Shown here piece after piece: positions 16,729 to 26,023 of a DNA stretch of 64,000 nucleotides (the first letter of the stretch is position 1; the number at the start of each line of letters is the position of its first letter). The stretch comes from Pseudomonadota bacterium (GTDB lineage: Bacteria > Pseudomonadota > Gammaproteobacteria > Burkholderiales > Gallionellaceae). The notes beneath the pieces were generated by a model that saw only the letters and a list, made by a program, of their open reading frames with translations, searched no databases and had not been told where the DNA came from. The translations under genes were made by a program, and so were the position numbers. Location of the stretch: the NCBI GenBank assembly GCA_021787435.1, contig JAJYLY010000001.1, positions 1 to 64,000 of the forward strand, read 5' to 3'.

Positions 16729-17454
16729 TTAGAACCGGTAACTTGCCCGCACGCCTACCTGGTTGACAGAAGGTTTCACAGGACTAGTCACAGCCCCGCC
16801 AGTGGTCGTCACTCCCGCAAGCCCTGTCAAGTCCCATTTTTGATCCACATGATAATCGACGCCGACGTGGAACCCGTCAGGCTTGTCGACGGGCGTAATC
16901 AGGACGCTCTCCGGAATGGGCAAGGGCAGACCTTTTCCGATGTCAAGACCGACGTCATCAGCCGCCTCCCCTCCCGCTTTCTTCTCTGTCTTCTCAACGG
17001 CATTGTGCGCAATGCCGGGTTTGACCGCATCGCTGTTTGCAGATTCTTTCAACAGCTTGTCTATCGGTATCATCTTTATCGCCATGTCTGTTTGCGCTGC
17101 CGGCACCAGCGTCTTCTTGGACTTTTGCTGAACTGCAACAACATGCTTATCCACTGATACGGCTTTTTGTGCATGCTGCACAGAATCGGGCTGCACAGGA
17201 TCGGGCTGCACAGGATCGGGCTGCACAGGATCGGGCTGCACAGGATCGGGCTGCACAGGATCGGGCTGCACAGGATCGGGCTGCACAGGATCGGGCTGCA
17301 CAGGATCGGGCCGGACAATTTCATGCGCAGCGTACACGCCAGGCTGCGCGACTTGCAAGAGAGGCGAAGCGATGCCGTGCACAGCGCTCCATACCCCTGC
17401 TGCAGCAAGTATAGAAGCCGTCACATAGATAATTTTCCTTGGTATGATCTTCAC
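16729..17454 (-). CDS. Exported protein with (PDPVQ)9 repeat and outer-membrane-like C-terminus
   Basis: About 241 residues from GTG 17454 (GGAAG just upstream); a TTG at 17481 would add 9 residues. An N-terminal hydrophobic segment (IIYVTASILAAAGVW) works as a signal or anchor. Then come eight PDPVQ units plus one PDSVQ, a Lys/Ala-rich linker, and a C-terminal part with GVDYHVDQKWDLTGL and a terminal RASYRF ending in Phe, as in beta-barrel or OmpA-like outer-membrane proteins. Pro-rich repeats of this kind span the periplasm or cell wall in TonB-like and autotransporter proteins. Function unknown. Confidence 0.7.
   Translation of the reverse strand: MKIIPRKIIYVTASILAAAGVWSAVHGIASPLLQVAQPGVYAAHEIVRPDPVQPDPVQPDPVQPDPVQPDPVQPDPVQPDPVQPDPVQPDSVQHAQKAVSVDKHVVAVQQKSKKTLVPAAQTDMAIKMIPIDKLLKESANSDAVKPGIAHNAVEKTEKKAGGEAADDVGLDIGKGLPLPIPESVLITPVDKPDGFHVGVDYHVDQKWDLTGLAGVTTTGGAVTSPVKPSVNQVGVRASYRF
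17176..17310. repeat. 15-bp tandem repeat, 9 units
   Basis: Unit CTGCACAGGATCGGG (plus strand), eight identical copies from 17191 and one with a single change at 17176-17190. Read on the minus strand it codes for P-D-P-V-Q. The unit length is a multiple of three, so copy-number changes keep frame. Near identity of the units indicates recent expansion. Confidence 0.97.
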
Positions 17455-17648
17455 CTTCTTCCGACCGTCAAAGTTGTGCAAAAGTTCACGCTCACCGGCA
17501 AGTTTGAAAAACGATCAAACGATACCGTAATCAATGAGCGAACTGCCGGGAAACACTTTGTCCATTTGCGTCCTCAAGCCCATACATGCATGATAAAACA
17601 TGCGACAGATCGGTAAACACGCACGTCAGGCCACTACCTTGGCATCGG

Positions 17649-18677
17649 CTAACTGCCCTGAGTCATGTCGTTCCACATCATGATGACCAATGCCATCAAC
17701 GCAGGTCCGACGAACAATCCAATCAGCCCGAACACTTCCACACCGCCCAGAATGCCGAAAAGCACCCACAAAAAAGGCAGTTCGACAGAGCCACCAATGA
17801 TCTTGGGGCGCACCACATGGTCGCCGATAGACAGCACCAGCATGCCGAATATGAACACGCCCGCCGCCCCCGCCATATTGCCCTGCGCCAGCAGAATGAC
17901 AGACACGCCGGTAAAAATCAGCGGCGCAGCAAAGGGGATCATCGCTAACGCGCCCGTTAACAAACCTAGGATCGCCGCATGCGGTGCGCCCGCGATGCCA
18001 TAGGAGATGCCGATAACCAACCCTTCCCCCAGACCTACCAGCACCACCCCGTTGACTGTCGCCCTGATTGCAATCGCAGCCTGCAGTCCGTATCTTTTGC
18101 CCGTTTCACCTGCCAGTTTCTGAAGCAGTGTGAGGGTTTTTTTCGACAGCTCATCTCCTCCCTCGTACAGGAAAAAAAGTGTGGTGACGGTAAACACCAG
18201 GGTGATCAGGCGATGGGCCGCCTGCGCGCCCAGATTCTGCGCAACCGTTTTTATCCATGCGCTGTCAAACCTGCCAAGAAACACCGAAAGGCTCGCCGGA
18301 TCCGTTAGGTTTTCCGACCACCATCGAGAAGCCTGCTCTCCGAAAACAGGAACCGTGTGCAGCCATAAAGGTGCCGCTATCCCGGTCTTCTGCACCGCGA
18401 TGATCCAGTGTGTCAGCGCGCCGATATCCGATGCGGCACGAAACAGCGCATAGATGATCGGGAAAAACAACAGGATGGCCACCGCAGCTGTCATGAGGGC
18501 TGCAACCCGCATGTTGCTGCCTGCAATTGTTTGCGCAATCCTGACGCGCAAAGGCCATGTGGCGATGGCAATGACCACAGCCCAAAGCAATGCGGGAATA
18601 AACCCATGCATCAGCCAGATTGCCGAAGCCAGTATGATCATCGAAAAATAGGTTTTAAGCGTGTCCTGTGTCAGCAT
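17649..18677 (-). CDS. AI-2E/PerM family membrane permease
   Basis: 342 residues from ATG 18677 (AAGG 6 nt upstream); an ATG at 18692 is in frame. About seven to eight membrane helices, with paired helices at the N-terminus, a soluble segment around residues 90-140, and a conserved glycine-rich C-terminal set (FAAPLIFTGVSVILLAQG, then DHVVRPKIIGGSVELPFLWV and FGLIGLFVGPALMALV). The DxVVRPKIIG-type tract is characteristic of the family (PerM/YdiK/TqsA). Members export diverse small molecules; the substrate here cannot be told. Confidence 0.88.
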   Translation of the reverse strand: MLTQDTLKTYFSMIILASAIWLMHGFIPALLWAVVIAIATWPLRVRIAQTIAGSNMRVAALMTAAVAILLFFPIIYALFRAASDIGALTHWIIAVQKTGIAAPLWLHTVPVFGEQASRWWSENLTDPASLSVFLGRFDSAWIKTVAQNLGAQAAHRLITLVFTVTTLFFLYEGGDELSKKTLTLLQKLAGETGKRYGLQAAIAIRATVNGVVLVGLGEGLVIGISYGIAGAPHAAILGLLTGALAMIPFAAPLIFTGVSVILLAQGNMAGAAGVFIFGMLVLSIGDHVVRPKIIGGSVELPFLWVLFGILGGVEVFGLIGLFVGPALMALVIMMWNDMTQGS

Positions 18678-18989
18678 GTCTGGCCTTACCATTGATCATC
18701 GGGAATGTAAGATGCATTCGCGCTTTGGCAACGAACTAAAATGGATCCGCACCAATCGCTGTAGAATAACATTATTCATGTCCGTTGAACCATGCCCTAG
18801 AATGCCTTCATCGCGCATTCGGAAATACTTATGGAGATCATTAAAAAAACGCCTTGCGCTGTTCTAAATTCTGCGATTGATGCACAATAGATGCGTGATT
18901 ATGCAATCCGGTTAGGCTTTAAGAAAAAACACACTAGGCTTGCAATCTTTAGGATGTATGAGAGTTTTTGATTTTTGACATGCAAACCC
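18678..18989. other. Intergenic region between divergent perM-type and GGDEF-EAL genes
   Basis: No ORF with support. A weak sigma-70-like pair TTGATG (18877-18882) and TATGCA (18900-18905), 17 bp apart, could serve the downstream plus-strand gene. Nothing else structured was seen. Confidence 0.4.
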
Positions 18990-20285
18990 ATGAGCAATAT
19001 AGACCCCTTGACCGGATTTCTTGATCGATTTGGTTGCCTGCACGAGGCTGAGCGTTTCACCGCGAATGCAGAAAACCATCATGAGCCGTTCGCCGTCATC
19101 TGGATCAATCTGGATCGCTTCAAAAAAATCAATGATTCTTTTGGCCATCCCGGTGGTGATGAGGTGATACAGAACCTTTCCGTGCGCTTTCGCGCACGCG
19201 TGAGCGGTCGGGCAGAAGTCGCTCGCATGGGCGGGGATGAGTTCGTCTTTCTGGTTCCGCGATGCAATCCTACCCAAGCGGAAAGCTTCGCGCGCGAGAT
19301 GGCCAGCACAGTTGAAGAATTCATACCCTTGGGCAACCTGATTTTGTGTCCCACCGCCAGCATAGGCATCGCGATCTACGAGGCAGGTGAAGATTCATTG
19401 TCTTTGCTGGAGCGGGCGGATCGCGCCATGTTCATTGCCAAGACGCGCGGCGGCAACAGCATCGTTTGTTCGGGAGACGATGCTGTTCATGGGCGCACAG
19501 GCACTACGCTTGCGCGGGAAGAGCTTTCCATCGAAAGCGCCCTGCATGCAGCACTTGGCACAGGCGGTTTGTCTTTGCACTACCAACCCATCCTGCTCAC
19601 CAACGGCGAAGTCGATTCGGTCGAAGCCCTAATGCGATGCTCGGTCAATGGGGATCAGATCGTACCCGGAAAATTCATCCCCGTCGCAGAAAGGACGGGC
19701 ATCATCGTGCGTCTCGGGGAATGGAGTCTGTTGCAGGGTGCGTTGCAGGCGCGCGAACTTCAGAACGCGGGTTATCACATCAAAGTTTCCATCAACGTTT
19801 CGCGGGCCCAGCTGATCTCGACGAAATTTACCCACGCGCTGCATGCAGCGCTGATCTGCTCGAATGTCAAACCAGAACTGGTGGAGCTAGAACTGACAGA
19901 GTCCCTGTTCATGGATGTTGCCGATACGGTGCAGAAAAACCTGAAAAACATACTGACCACGGGGGTGAGCCTGTCCATAGACGACTTTGGCACCGGTTAT
20001 TCCTGCCTTGCGAACCTGAAGGATATTCCCGCAAAAAAACTCAAACTGGACCGTACCTTTGTCAGCGTGTTGCCGGAAAACCGCCGCGCGCTGGCTGTGG
20101 TCAGGGCGATAATACAGCTTGCACATGAACTAGGCATGATAGTCGTAGCTGAAGGCTGCGAAAGACAGGAGGAAATTGACACTCTGCAGAACGCGGGGAT
20201 CGATGCCATCCAGGGATTTTTCTACGCAAAGCCCATGCCTGAAGAAGTGCTGATCAACTGGCTGAAAACAAGGGACAAGAAATGA
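18990..20285 (+). CDS. GGDEF-EAL protein, probable c-di-GMP phosphodiesterase
   Basis: 431 residues from ATG 18990 (TTG 18975 also in frame). No sensor or membrane region: GGDEF begins almost at residue 1 (DPLTGFLDRFG, then RMGGDEFVF around residue 78) and is followed by EAL from about residue 180. The EAL catalytic set looks complete: EALMR, SINVSRAQL, ELTES, DDFGTGYS, KLKLDRTFV, VAEGCE, QGFFYAKP. In the GGDEF domain the inhibitory RxxD site is absent (S and A occupy the key positions). I infer c-di-GMP hydrolysis, with cyclase activity uncertain. The ATG of the HDOD gene overlaps its stop, so the two are likely co-translated. Confidence 0.92.
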   Translation: MSNIDPLTGFLDRFGCLHEAERFTANAENHHEPFAVIWINLDRFKKINDSFGHPGGDEVIQNLSVRFRARVSGRAEVARMGGDEFVFLVPRCNPTQAESFAREMASTVEEFIPLGNLILCPTASIGIAIYEAGEDSLSLLERADRAMFIAKTRGGNSIVCSGDDAVHGRTGTTLAREELSIESALHAALGTGGLSLHYQPILLTNGEVDSVEALMRCSVNGDQIVPGKFIPVAERTGIIVRLGEWSLLQGALQARELQNAGYHIKVSINVSRAQLISTKFTHALHAALICSNVKPELVELELTESLFMDVADTVQKNLKNILTTGVSLSIDDFGTGYSCLANLKDIPAKKLKLDRTFVSVLPENRRALAVVRAIIQLAHELGMIVVAEGCERQEEIDTLQNAGIDAIQGFFYAKPMPEEVLINWLKTRDKK

Positions 20286-21145
20286 CGGACATCCAGCAAG
20301 ACACAACAGGCCTAGACAAGCTGATCGAACGGTCGCTCGTCGATATCGGCATTCCGCCTTGCCCGCTGATATTGGATCGCTTCATGACCGAAGCGCGCAA
20401 GGACGAACCTGATTTCAATCTTATGGCAAGCATCATCAGCAGCGATGTCGCCGTATCGGCAGGTCTGATCAAAACCGCCAATTCTGCCTACTTCGGCATC
20501 CGTCAGCATGTGCGTTCCGTGAGCGAAGCGCTTGCGATGCTCGGCATGCAGACCGCAAGCCGCTCTGTGGCGGGCATCATACTGCGCAAAACTTTTCCGA
20601 ATGTGAAAAATCTCGAGCGTTTCTGGGATACCTCAGCGCGCATTGCGCATTTGTCAGGCTGGCTTGCGCTGCATTTGCGCATCACAGGCTTGCACGCCGA
20701 AGACACCTATACCTTCGGGCTGTTTCGCGACTGCGGTATCCCCGTGCTGCTCGGCCGTTTTCCCGAGTATGAAAAAGTACAGCAATCCGCATGCAGCGAT
20801 GCCAGCCACAGCTATACCGATGTAGAAAATGCCGCGCTGCCTACCAATCATGCGATGGTCGGATGCATATTGGCGCAGAACTGGTGGCTGCCTGACGAGC
20901 TCTGTCTTGCCATCCGCAACCACCACAACCTGGCAGCACTCAAATCAGACAGGCTACCTATATTAAGCCGCAGGCTGATCGCGACAGCGCAGCTTGCCGA
21001 ATACATCGTCGCGCAACAGATCAAACTTAGCCTGACCCAGGAATGGCCTAAGCTGGGCGCTGCTTGCCTGCACATTCTGGGGCTGGATGAAGCCAAGCTG
21101 GAAGCACTATGTGACGAGGCTGCTTCCATCCCAACATCTGAATAA
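20282..21145 (+). CDS. HDOD-domain signalling protein
   Basis: 287 residues, start overlapping the previous stop (ATGA). The HDOD domain spans about residues 18-215: IPPCPLILDRFM, DVAVSAGLIKTANSAYFG, VRSVSEALAMLGMQ, then FRDCGIPVL and a NHAMVGCILAQNWWLP tract with HH (IRNHHNL). These domains are catalytically degenerate HD relatives that regulate signalling by protein contact. Coupling with a GGDEF-EAL protein is a frequent arrangement, pointing to a c-di-GMP output or modulator. Convergent with the ccm operon 3 bp away. Confidence 0.9.
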   Translation: MTDIQQDTTGLDKLIERSLVDIGIPPCPLILDRFMTEARKDEPDFNLMASIISSDVAVSAGLIKTANSAYFGIRQHVRSVSEALAMLGMQTASRSVAGIILRKTFPNVKNLERFWDTSARIAHLSGWLALHLRITGLHAEDTYTFGLFRDCGIPVLLGRFPEYEKVQQSACSDASHSYTDVENAALPTNHAMVGCILAQNWWLPDELCLAIRNHHNLAALKSDRLPILSRRLIATAQLAEYIVAQQIKLSLTQEWPKLGAACLHILGLDEAKLEALCDEAASIPTSE

Positions 21146-21148
21146 CGG

Positions 21149-22402
21149 CTACTTGACCAAAGTATCTATGGTGATATTGATTCCCTTGGCACCGGGCTTG
21201 ACGATGCCAGCCGTGCCTTCAATATCACCTGGCTGAGCCATCGGCATCCCGGACTTGGAAATGCGCGCCAATACAACGACCTTGTCGAAACCCGACAGCT
21301 TCATCTGAGGTTGCATCGCCATGCCGTCATCCAGCGTGAAATCAATGGGCAAATCCTTGACCTGTTTGCGGATCACAGCCAGCGGCATTCTAGGTCCTTC
21401 AGCCGCACGAGCAAGGATGAACACGAAGTCATTTGGCGACGCTTTTCCTTTCATCGCATCGCTCAACGATACTCGCCCCGTGATTGCCTTGGCAGGATCG
21501 GCCTTCGCAACTTGAGGTGCGGCGGGCAATTTGGCCAGTTTCTCTCGGCCACCTGGCTGCTTTGCGAGGAAGTCGCGCGCCTGTGCAATGCCGTCCCGGA
21601 TCATCTGGAGCTGTGGGAAGTCGGGCGGCAACAGCGTGACCAGTTTTTGCCAATGCGTGATGGCGGCGACATAATCGCCGCGCTCCATGTCCGCTGATCC
21701 CGCCAGCGCAAGCGCGGTGGAATTTTCGGGGTCAAGCTGCAGCGCTTTGTCCAAGAGTTTCGTCGGCTCGCCAAGCAGGGACTGATTGTTGGTCATCGCC
21801 AACGCATCGGCGTAATTGGTCCAGACCTGTGACTCATTGGGCACCAGTTTGACCAGCTCCTGGTAGGCGCGAACTGCATCTGCATAACGCTGCAACTCGC
21901 TGTAGGAGCGTGCCAGCATCAGCCATCCGTTTGGATTGTTCGGATTCTTTGCAAGCTTCGCTTCCAACTCTTGTAATGCCGCTTCCGAACGCAGCACGCC
22001 AAAGCCTTCGGCCGATTCTGCCTGCTGCTCTTGCGGCAATATCGCGGCGACATTGCCGACCTTGAGGTAGAGCAACACGCTGCATAGCGGGATCAGCACG
22101 GCCAGCACCATGCCCAGCATGCGTGCCGTATTGCGCGCTGCCGGCTTCGACGCTTCGGTGCTTTTCACCTCATCTAACAAACGCACCTGCAATTCGCGCT
22201 TTCCTTGCTCGAAAGCCTCCTGGGTCAAAAGGCCGCTTTGCAAGTCAGTCTCAAGTTCGTTTGCCTGATCGCGCAATATTTCAAGGTTAGCCGCATCGCG
22301 CAATACGCTGTTGTCGGCAGCCGACTTTCGCCACAGCGGCCACACCAAAAAAGACAGCGCCAGCACGAGCAGTGCCGCACAGAGTATCCAGAATAAAGTC
22401 AT
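21149..22402 (-). CDS. ccmI: Cytochrome c maturation protein CcmI
   Basis: 417 residues. Two N-terminal membrane helices (residues about 2-22 and 95-112) flank a cytoplasmic loop, and TPR-like repeats (WLMLARSYSELQRYADAVRAY onward, residues about 160-260) follow in the periplasm. The C-terminal ~120 residues match the longer CcmI form (CycH-like C-terminal domain). CcmI presents apocytochrome to the heme lyase CcmFH. Last gene of the ccm operon; its start overlaps ccmH by 4 bp. Confidence 0.93.
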   Translation of the reverse strand: MTLFWILCAALLVLALSFLVWPLWRKSAADNSVLRDAANLEILRDQANELETDLQSGLLTQEAFEQGKRELQVRLLDEVKSTEASKPAARNTARMLGMVLAVLIPLCSVLLYLKVGNVAAILPQEQQAESAEGFGVLRSEAALQELEAKLAKNPNNPNGWLMLARSYSELQRYADAVRAYQELVKLVPNESQVWTNYADALAMTNNQSLLGEPTKLLDKALQLDPENSTALALAGSADMERGDYVAAITHWQKLVTLLPPDFPQLQMIRDGIAQARDFLAKQPGGREKLAKLPAAPQVAKADPAKAITGRVSLSDAMKGKASPNDFVFILARAAEGPRMPLAVIRKQVKDLPIDFTLDDGMAMQPQMKLSGFDKVVVLARISKSGMPMAQPGDIEGTAGIVKPGAKGINITIDTLVK

Positions 22403-22872
22403 GCTTGATGGTCTTTCGAAGAGGGTTCGTTCAGAAGGTCTGCTGCACGTTGTTCATCCTGCGCGGTTAACGTCGCATCGACAACCTTGCCGCGACGTTT
22501 TTTCAACTGATAAATCAGCAATGCTCCGCCAAAAAACAGCATCACAAAGGGCGCCCCCCACAATGGTGCAGTTTCGTTGTCTACCGGCGGATCATATAAA
22601 ACCGACTTGCCGAAACGCGCCACCAGCATGTCGAGTATCTGCTGATCGGTAGCACCTTCCTTCATCTTCTCGCGCATGATATTACGCACGTCCTGCGACC
22701 ACTCGGAATGGGAGGTCGAGACAGGCTCGCTCTGGCAAACCAGGCAGCGCACTTTTTCGGCCAGATGTATCATGCGCGCTTCCAGCACAGGATCGTCGGC
22801 GATATCCTTTGCAACTGCAGCAAAGGAAAGGCTCGGCAACAGGCAGAACAACCCGATTAGAAAATATCTCAT
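22399..22872 (-). CDS. ccmH: Cytochrome c maturation thiol oxidoreductase CcmH
   Basis: 157 residues. A signal peptide (LFCLLPSLSFA) is followed by the CcmH signature VRCLVCQS (active CxxC at about residues 42-45), a helical domain (DVRNIMREKMKEGATDQQILDML), a YDPP tract, and one C-terminal membrane anchor (LWGAPFVMLFFGGALLIY). CcmH reduces the haem-binding cysteines of apocytochromes with CcmG. Single-domain form; the TPR part is the separate CcmI. Confidence 0.95.
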   Translation of the reverse strand: MRYFLIGLFCLLPSLSFAAVAKDIADDPVLEARMIHLAEKVRCLVCQSEPVSTSHSEWSQDVRNIMREKMKEGATDQQILDMLVARFGKSVLYDPPVDNETAPLWGAPFVMLFFGGALLIYQLKKRRGKVVDATLTAQDEQRAADLLNEPSSKDHQA

Positions 22873-23396
22873 TTGGCTTGCAACTCCGCAATCAGTGGCA
22901 TCAGCTTATCGCGCAGGTTCTCGGGGGTAACGGGACCTATCTGTTTGAACCGGATGATGCCTGTCTTGTCGATCACATAGGTTTCGGGTACGCCATATAC
23001 CCCATAATCGAAACCCACTTTCCCATCCGCATCGGAAATCACCTGGTCGTAAGGGTCGCCGGCTTTCTTAAGCGTATCGATACCGTCTTCCCTCTTGTCC
23101 TTGTAATCCACGCCGACGATGGGCAACACTTTTTCAGAAGAAAACTGCATCAGCACGGGATGCTCATCCTTGCACGCTTCGCACCATGATGCCCATACAT
23201 TGAGCAACCAGACGCGGCCCAGCATTTCCTTGGGCGAAAACTGTTTGGCCGGCTCATTCAGAGTGGGTAAAGAAAAGACCGGCGCCGCCTTGCCTATCAG
23301 CGGAGACGGAACTTCGCGCGTGTCGCGCCCCAGGCCCTTGAAGAGGAATACCGCCAGTATCAGAAAAAGAACCAGTGGAAGTATGAAACGCATCAT
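22869..23396 (-). CDS. ccmG: Periplasmic thioredoxin CcmG/DsbE
   Basis: 175 residues. N-terminal membrane anchor (FILPLVLFLILAVFLF), then a thioredoxin fold with the active site WASWCEACKDEHP (CEAC; family members usually have CxxC with P or V inside), a GVDYKD strand and the cis-Pro region GVPETYVID. CcmG keeps CcmH and apocytochrome cysteines reduced, fed by DsbD. Overlaps both neighbours by 4 bp. Confidence 0.95.
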   Translation of the reverse strand: MMRFILPLVLFLILAVFLFKGLGRDTREVPSPLIGKAAPVFSLPTLNEPAKQFSPKEMLGRVWLLNVWASWCEACKDEHPVLMQFSSEKVLPIVGVDYKDKREDGIDTLKKAGDPYDQVISDADGKVGFDYGVYGVPETYVIDKTGIIRFKQIGPVTPENLRDKLMPLIAELQAK

Positions 23397-25411
23397 GATG
23401 CTTGTCCTTGAAGATTACTGACAATGGGTTCTGCGCTCGCGCGGGCAGTTGCCTTCTGGTGTATCCGGTAACGCCGGTCAGAGATCGCCAGCACGCCACC
23501 CAGCGCCATCATCAGACAGCCCGCCCATATCCAGTCGACAAAAGGCTTGATATAGATGCGCACGGCCCATGCGCCTTCGGATTCGGGTATGGGTTCACCC
23601 AACGAGACATAAAGATCACGGAACAAACCTGGTTGGATTGAGGCTTCTGTGAGCGGCATGCCAGAAACATTGTATACGCGCTTCTCTGGATGCAGCTCAG
23701 CAACCAGACGCCCGTCGCGATGCACCGTGACATTCCCCTCACCCGCAACATAATTGGGGCCGGGCACTTGCGTCACACCATTGAAGCGGAATTCATAGCC
23801 GCCTGCAACGATCGTGTCGCCGACATTCATGCGCACGTCGCGTTCCGTCTCGTAACCTTTGACCAACGTCACGCCGATGATGAATACCGCCACCCCCAGA
23901 TGGGCCATCTGCATGCCGTAAAAGCTCATGCTCTGACGACGCAGCCGCTGCGCAAGATCGCCCTCACCGGAGAGTCGCTGTTTAAGACTGATGATAAGCG
24001 ATGCGATGATCCAGAAAGACATCAGCAGACCCAGCGCGATCAGGGGAGACCATTTGCTCGATTCCTGCGAGAGAAACTTCCCCATCAAAAATGGCAGCAG
24101 CAACGCGATGACCAAAGCGCTTGCAAACCCCCACCTAACCCGGCTGGCAAGATCGGGGACGGCCATTTTCTTCCAGCGCGCCAAAGGTCCCAGGCCCATC
24201 ATGAACACCATGGGCACCATCAAGGGCACGAACACGGCCTGGAAATAGGGGGCGCCGACGGACAGCTTGCCATAGCCCAACGCATCCATGAACAAGGGAT
24301 ACAGGGTGCCGACGAACACCGAGGCCGAGGCAACCGAGAGCAGCACGTTGTTTGAGAGCAGAAGCGACTCTCGCGACAGCATGTCGAACTTGCCGCCCAA
24401 TCCCACTTTGGGTGCGCGCCAGGCGAACAGCAACAGCGATGCGCCGATCACCACCACCAGGAACCCGAGTATGAAGATGCCGCGCTTGGGGTCTGAAGCA
24501 AACGAATGCACCGATGTCAGCACCCCCGAGCGCACCAGGAAGGTACCCAAAAGACTCAATGAAAACGCGCCTATAGCAAGCAGTACGGTCCAGCTCTTGA
24601 ATGCGCCGCGCTTTTCCGTCACCGCTAGAGAATGGATCAGCGCAGTGCCCAAAAGCCATGGCATGAAGGAAGCATTTTCAACCGGGTCCCAGAACCACCA
24701 GCCGCCCCAGCCCAGCTCATAATAAGCCCAGCCGCTGCCCAGCGCGATACCGATGGTCATGAACACCCAGGCGACCGTAGTCCAGGGGCGCGACCAGCGC
24801 GCCCAGGTTGCATCCAGCTTGCCGCCAAGCAACGCGGAGATGGCAAACGCATAGGCCACGGAAAAGCCGACATAGCCCATGTACAGCATCGGCGGATGTA
24901 TCACTAGCCCCGGGTCCTGCAGCAGTGGATTCAGATCGGCACCATCGGCAGCTGCAGGCAACAGACGCGTGAACGGATTGGAGGTGAGCAACATGAACAG
25001 CAGAAAACCCGCCTCGATCAGCCCCATCACGCCCAGCACGCGCGCGACCATTTCCTCGGGCAAATGGCGGCTGAAGGTCGCAACGGAAGCTGCCCACACG
25101 GACAGCAGCAATGCCCAGAGCAGAAGCGAGCCCTCGTGACCACCCCAAATCGCCGCAAAGCGGTATTGTCCGGGCAATTGTGAATTAGAATGTTGCGCGA
25201 CATACAGCACGGAAAAATCGTTGCTCAGGAACGCGTGGGCCAGCACGCCGAAGGCCAGCGCGATGAACACGAACTGCCCGTAAGCCAGCGGGCGGGCCAC
25301 TCCCATCAGCACGCGGCTGTTGCGGGCAGCGCCCAATATTGGCAGCACACCTAAGCTCATCGCCAGAAACAGTGCGATGATTAAGGAAAAATGACCTAGT
25401 TCTGGAATCAT
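23393..25411 (-). CDS. ccmF: Haem lyase subunit CcmF
   Basis: 672 residues with about 15 membrane helices. The WWD haem-handling motif is present (GWGGWWFWDPVENASFMPW, near residue 230-250), with the conserved His residues in flanking loops (AIWGGHEGSLLLWALLL near residue 90). It transfers haem from CcmE to apocytochrome c together with CcmH and CcmI. Size matches the ~650-residue family. The start overlaps nothing; 16 bp separate it from ccmE. Confidence 0.96.
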   Translation of the reverse strand: MIPELGHFSLIIALFLAMSLGVLPILGAARNSRVLMGVARPLAYGQFVFIALAFGVLAHAFLSNDFSVLYVAQHSNSQLPGQYRFAAIWGGHEGSLLLWALLLSVWAASVATFSRHLPEEMVARVLGVMGLIEAGFLLFMLLTSNPFTRLLPAAADGADLNPLLQDPGLVIHPPMLYMGYVGFSVAYAFAISALLGGKLDATWARWSRPWTTVAWVFMTIGIALGSGWAYYELGWGGWWFWDPVENASFMPWLLGTALIHSLAVTEKRGAFKSWTVLLAIGAFSLSLLGTFLVRSGVLTSVHSFASDPKRGIFILGFLVVVIGASLLLFAWRAPKVGLGGKFDMLSRESLLLSNNVLLSVASASVFVGTLYPLFMDALGYGKLSVGAPYFQAVFVPLMVPMVFMMGLGPLARWKKMAVPDLASRVRWGFASALVIALLLPFLMGKFLSQESSKWSPLIALGLLMSFWIIASLIISLKQRLSGEGDLAQRLRRQSMSFYGMQMAHLGVAVFIIGVTLVKGYETERDVRMNVGDTIVAGGYEFRFNGVTQVPGPNYVAGEGNVTVHRDGRLVAELHPEKRVYNVSGMPLTEASIQPGLFRDLYVSLGEPIPESEGAWAVRIYIKPFVDWIWAGCLMMALGGVLAISDRRYRIHQKATARASAEPIVSNLQGQAS

Positions 25412-25427
25412 GTTGGCTCTCTCGCAA

Positions 25428-25859
25428 TTATTGAACGGATTTGGCTTTTTTCAGCGCATCAGCCGCCTCGGGCGGCATGTAGTTTTCATCGTGTTTGGCC
25501 AGCACTTCTGAGGCATGCATCACACCATCTGCTTCCATCTTTCCTTCGGCGACCACGCCTTTCCCTTCCTTGAAAAGATCAGGCAGTATGCCCTTGTAGA
25601 CGACCGGCAAGCTCTTCTTCAGATCTGTGATAACGAAGTGCACGGTCAGTCCGTCCCCCTCGCGCTTCAAGCTCCCCGCCTCTACCAGGCCGCCGATGCG
25701 GAAACTGCGCTCCTGTGGAACTTCCTTGTTATAGACTTGGGTCGGCGTGAAATACAGACTGACGTTATCCTTTAACGCATTCAGCACCAAGCCTACCGCC
25801 AGCCCCACGGCAGCCAGCGCAACTAAAATATATACCAATCTTTTTTGACGCAGTTTCAT
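25428..25859 (-). CDS. ccmE: Haem chaperone CcmE
   Basis: 143 residues. N-terminal anchor ([19 protein letters not shown]), an OB-fold core ([15 protein letters not shown]...VHFVITDL) and the haem-binding stretch [14 protein letters not shown] with His and Tyr in the H-x3-Y spacing typical of proteobacterial CcmE. It carries haem covalently from CcmC to CcmF. Its ATG overlaps the ccmD stop. Confidence 0.96.
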   Translation of the reverse strand: MKLRQKRLVYILVALAAVGLAVGLVLNALKDNVSLYFTPTQVYNKEVPQERSFRIGGLVEAGSLKREGDGLTVHFVITDLKKSLPVVYKGILPDLFKEGKGVVAEGKMEADGVMHASEVLAKHDENYMPPEAADALKKAKSVQ

Positions 25860-26023
25860 TCGCTCTCCTCAACTTCTATCGTCTGCCGCACCTGTTGCAA
25901 GGTGACTTTCCTCTTGTGCATCACCATTGCAATTTCGATTGCGAAGACCAAAAACGCAACAGCATAGGAACCCAGCCACACATAGGTCAGCGGATTTTCC
26001 CTCATCCAGATATCCAGACTCAT
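25856..26023 (-). CDS. ccmD: CcmD, small membrane protein of haem handover
   Basis: 55 residues, found by reading the minus strand between ccmC and ccmE. It starts [18 protein letters not shown] and holds one membrane helix ([17 protein letters not shown]) followed by a charged HKRKV tail, the standard CcmD layout. It overlaps ccmC by 4 bp and ccmE by 4 bp (ATGA). It stabilises the CcmABC complex and helps release haem-CcmE. Too short for most ORF lists. Confidence 0.93.
   Translation of the reverse strand: MSLDIWMRENPLTYVWLGSYAVAFLVFAIEIAMVMHKRKVTLQQVRQTIEVEESE

Noticed and set aside
17176..17310. CRISPR-like array
   Set aside because: Units are contiguous 15-mers with no spacers; it is a coding tandem repeat.
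17037..17616. Long open frames in all frames through the 15-bp repeat (DRAAQ, HRIGL, ILCSP repeats)
   Set aside because: A 15-bp unit without stops opens every frame. Only the minus frame has a signal-like N-terminus and an outer-membrane-like C-terminus.
23690..24355. 221-codon plus-strand frame inside ccmF
   Set aside because: His/Gln-rich shadow of a membrane-protein gene; no start signal and no domain.
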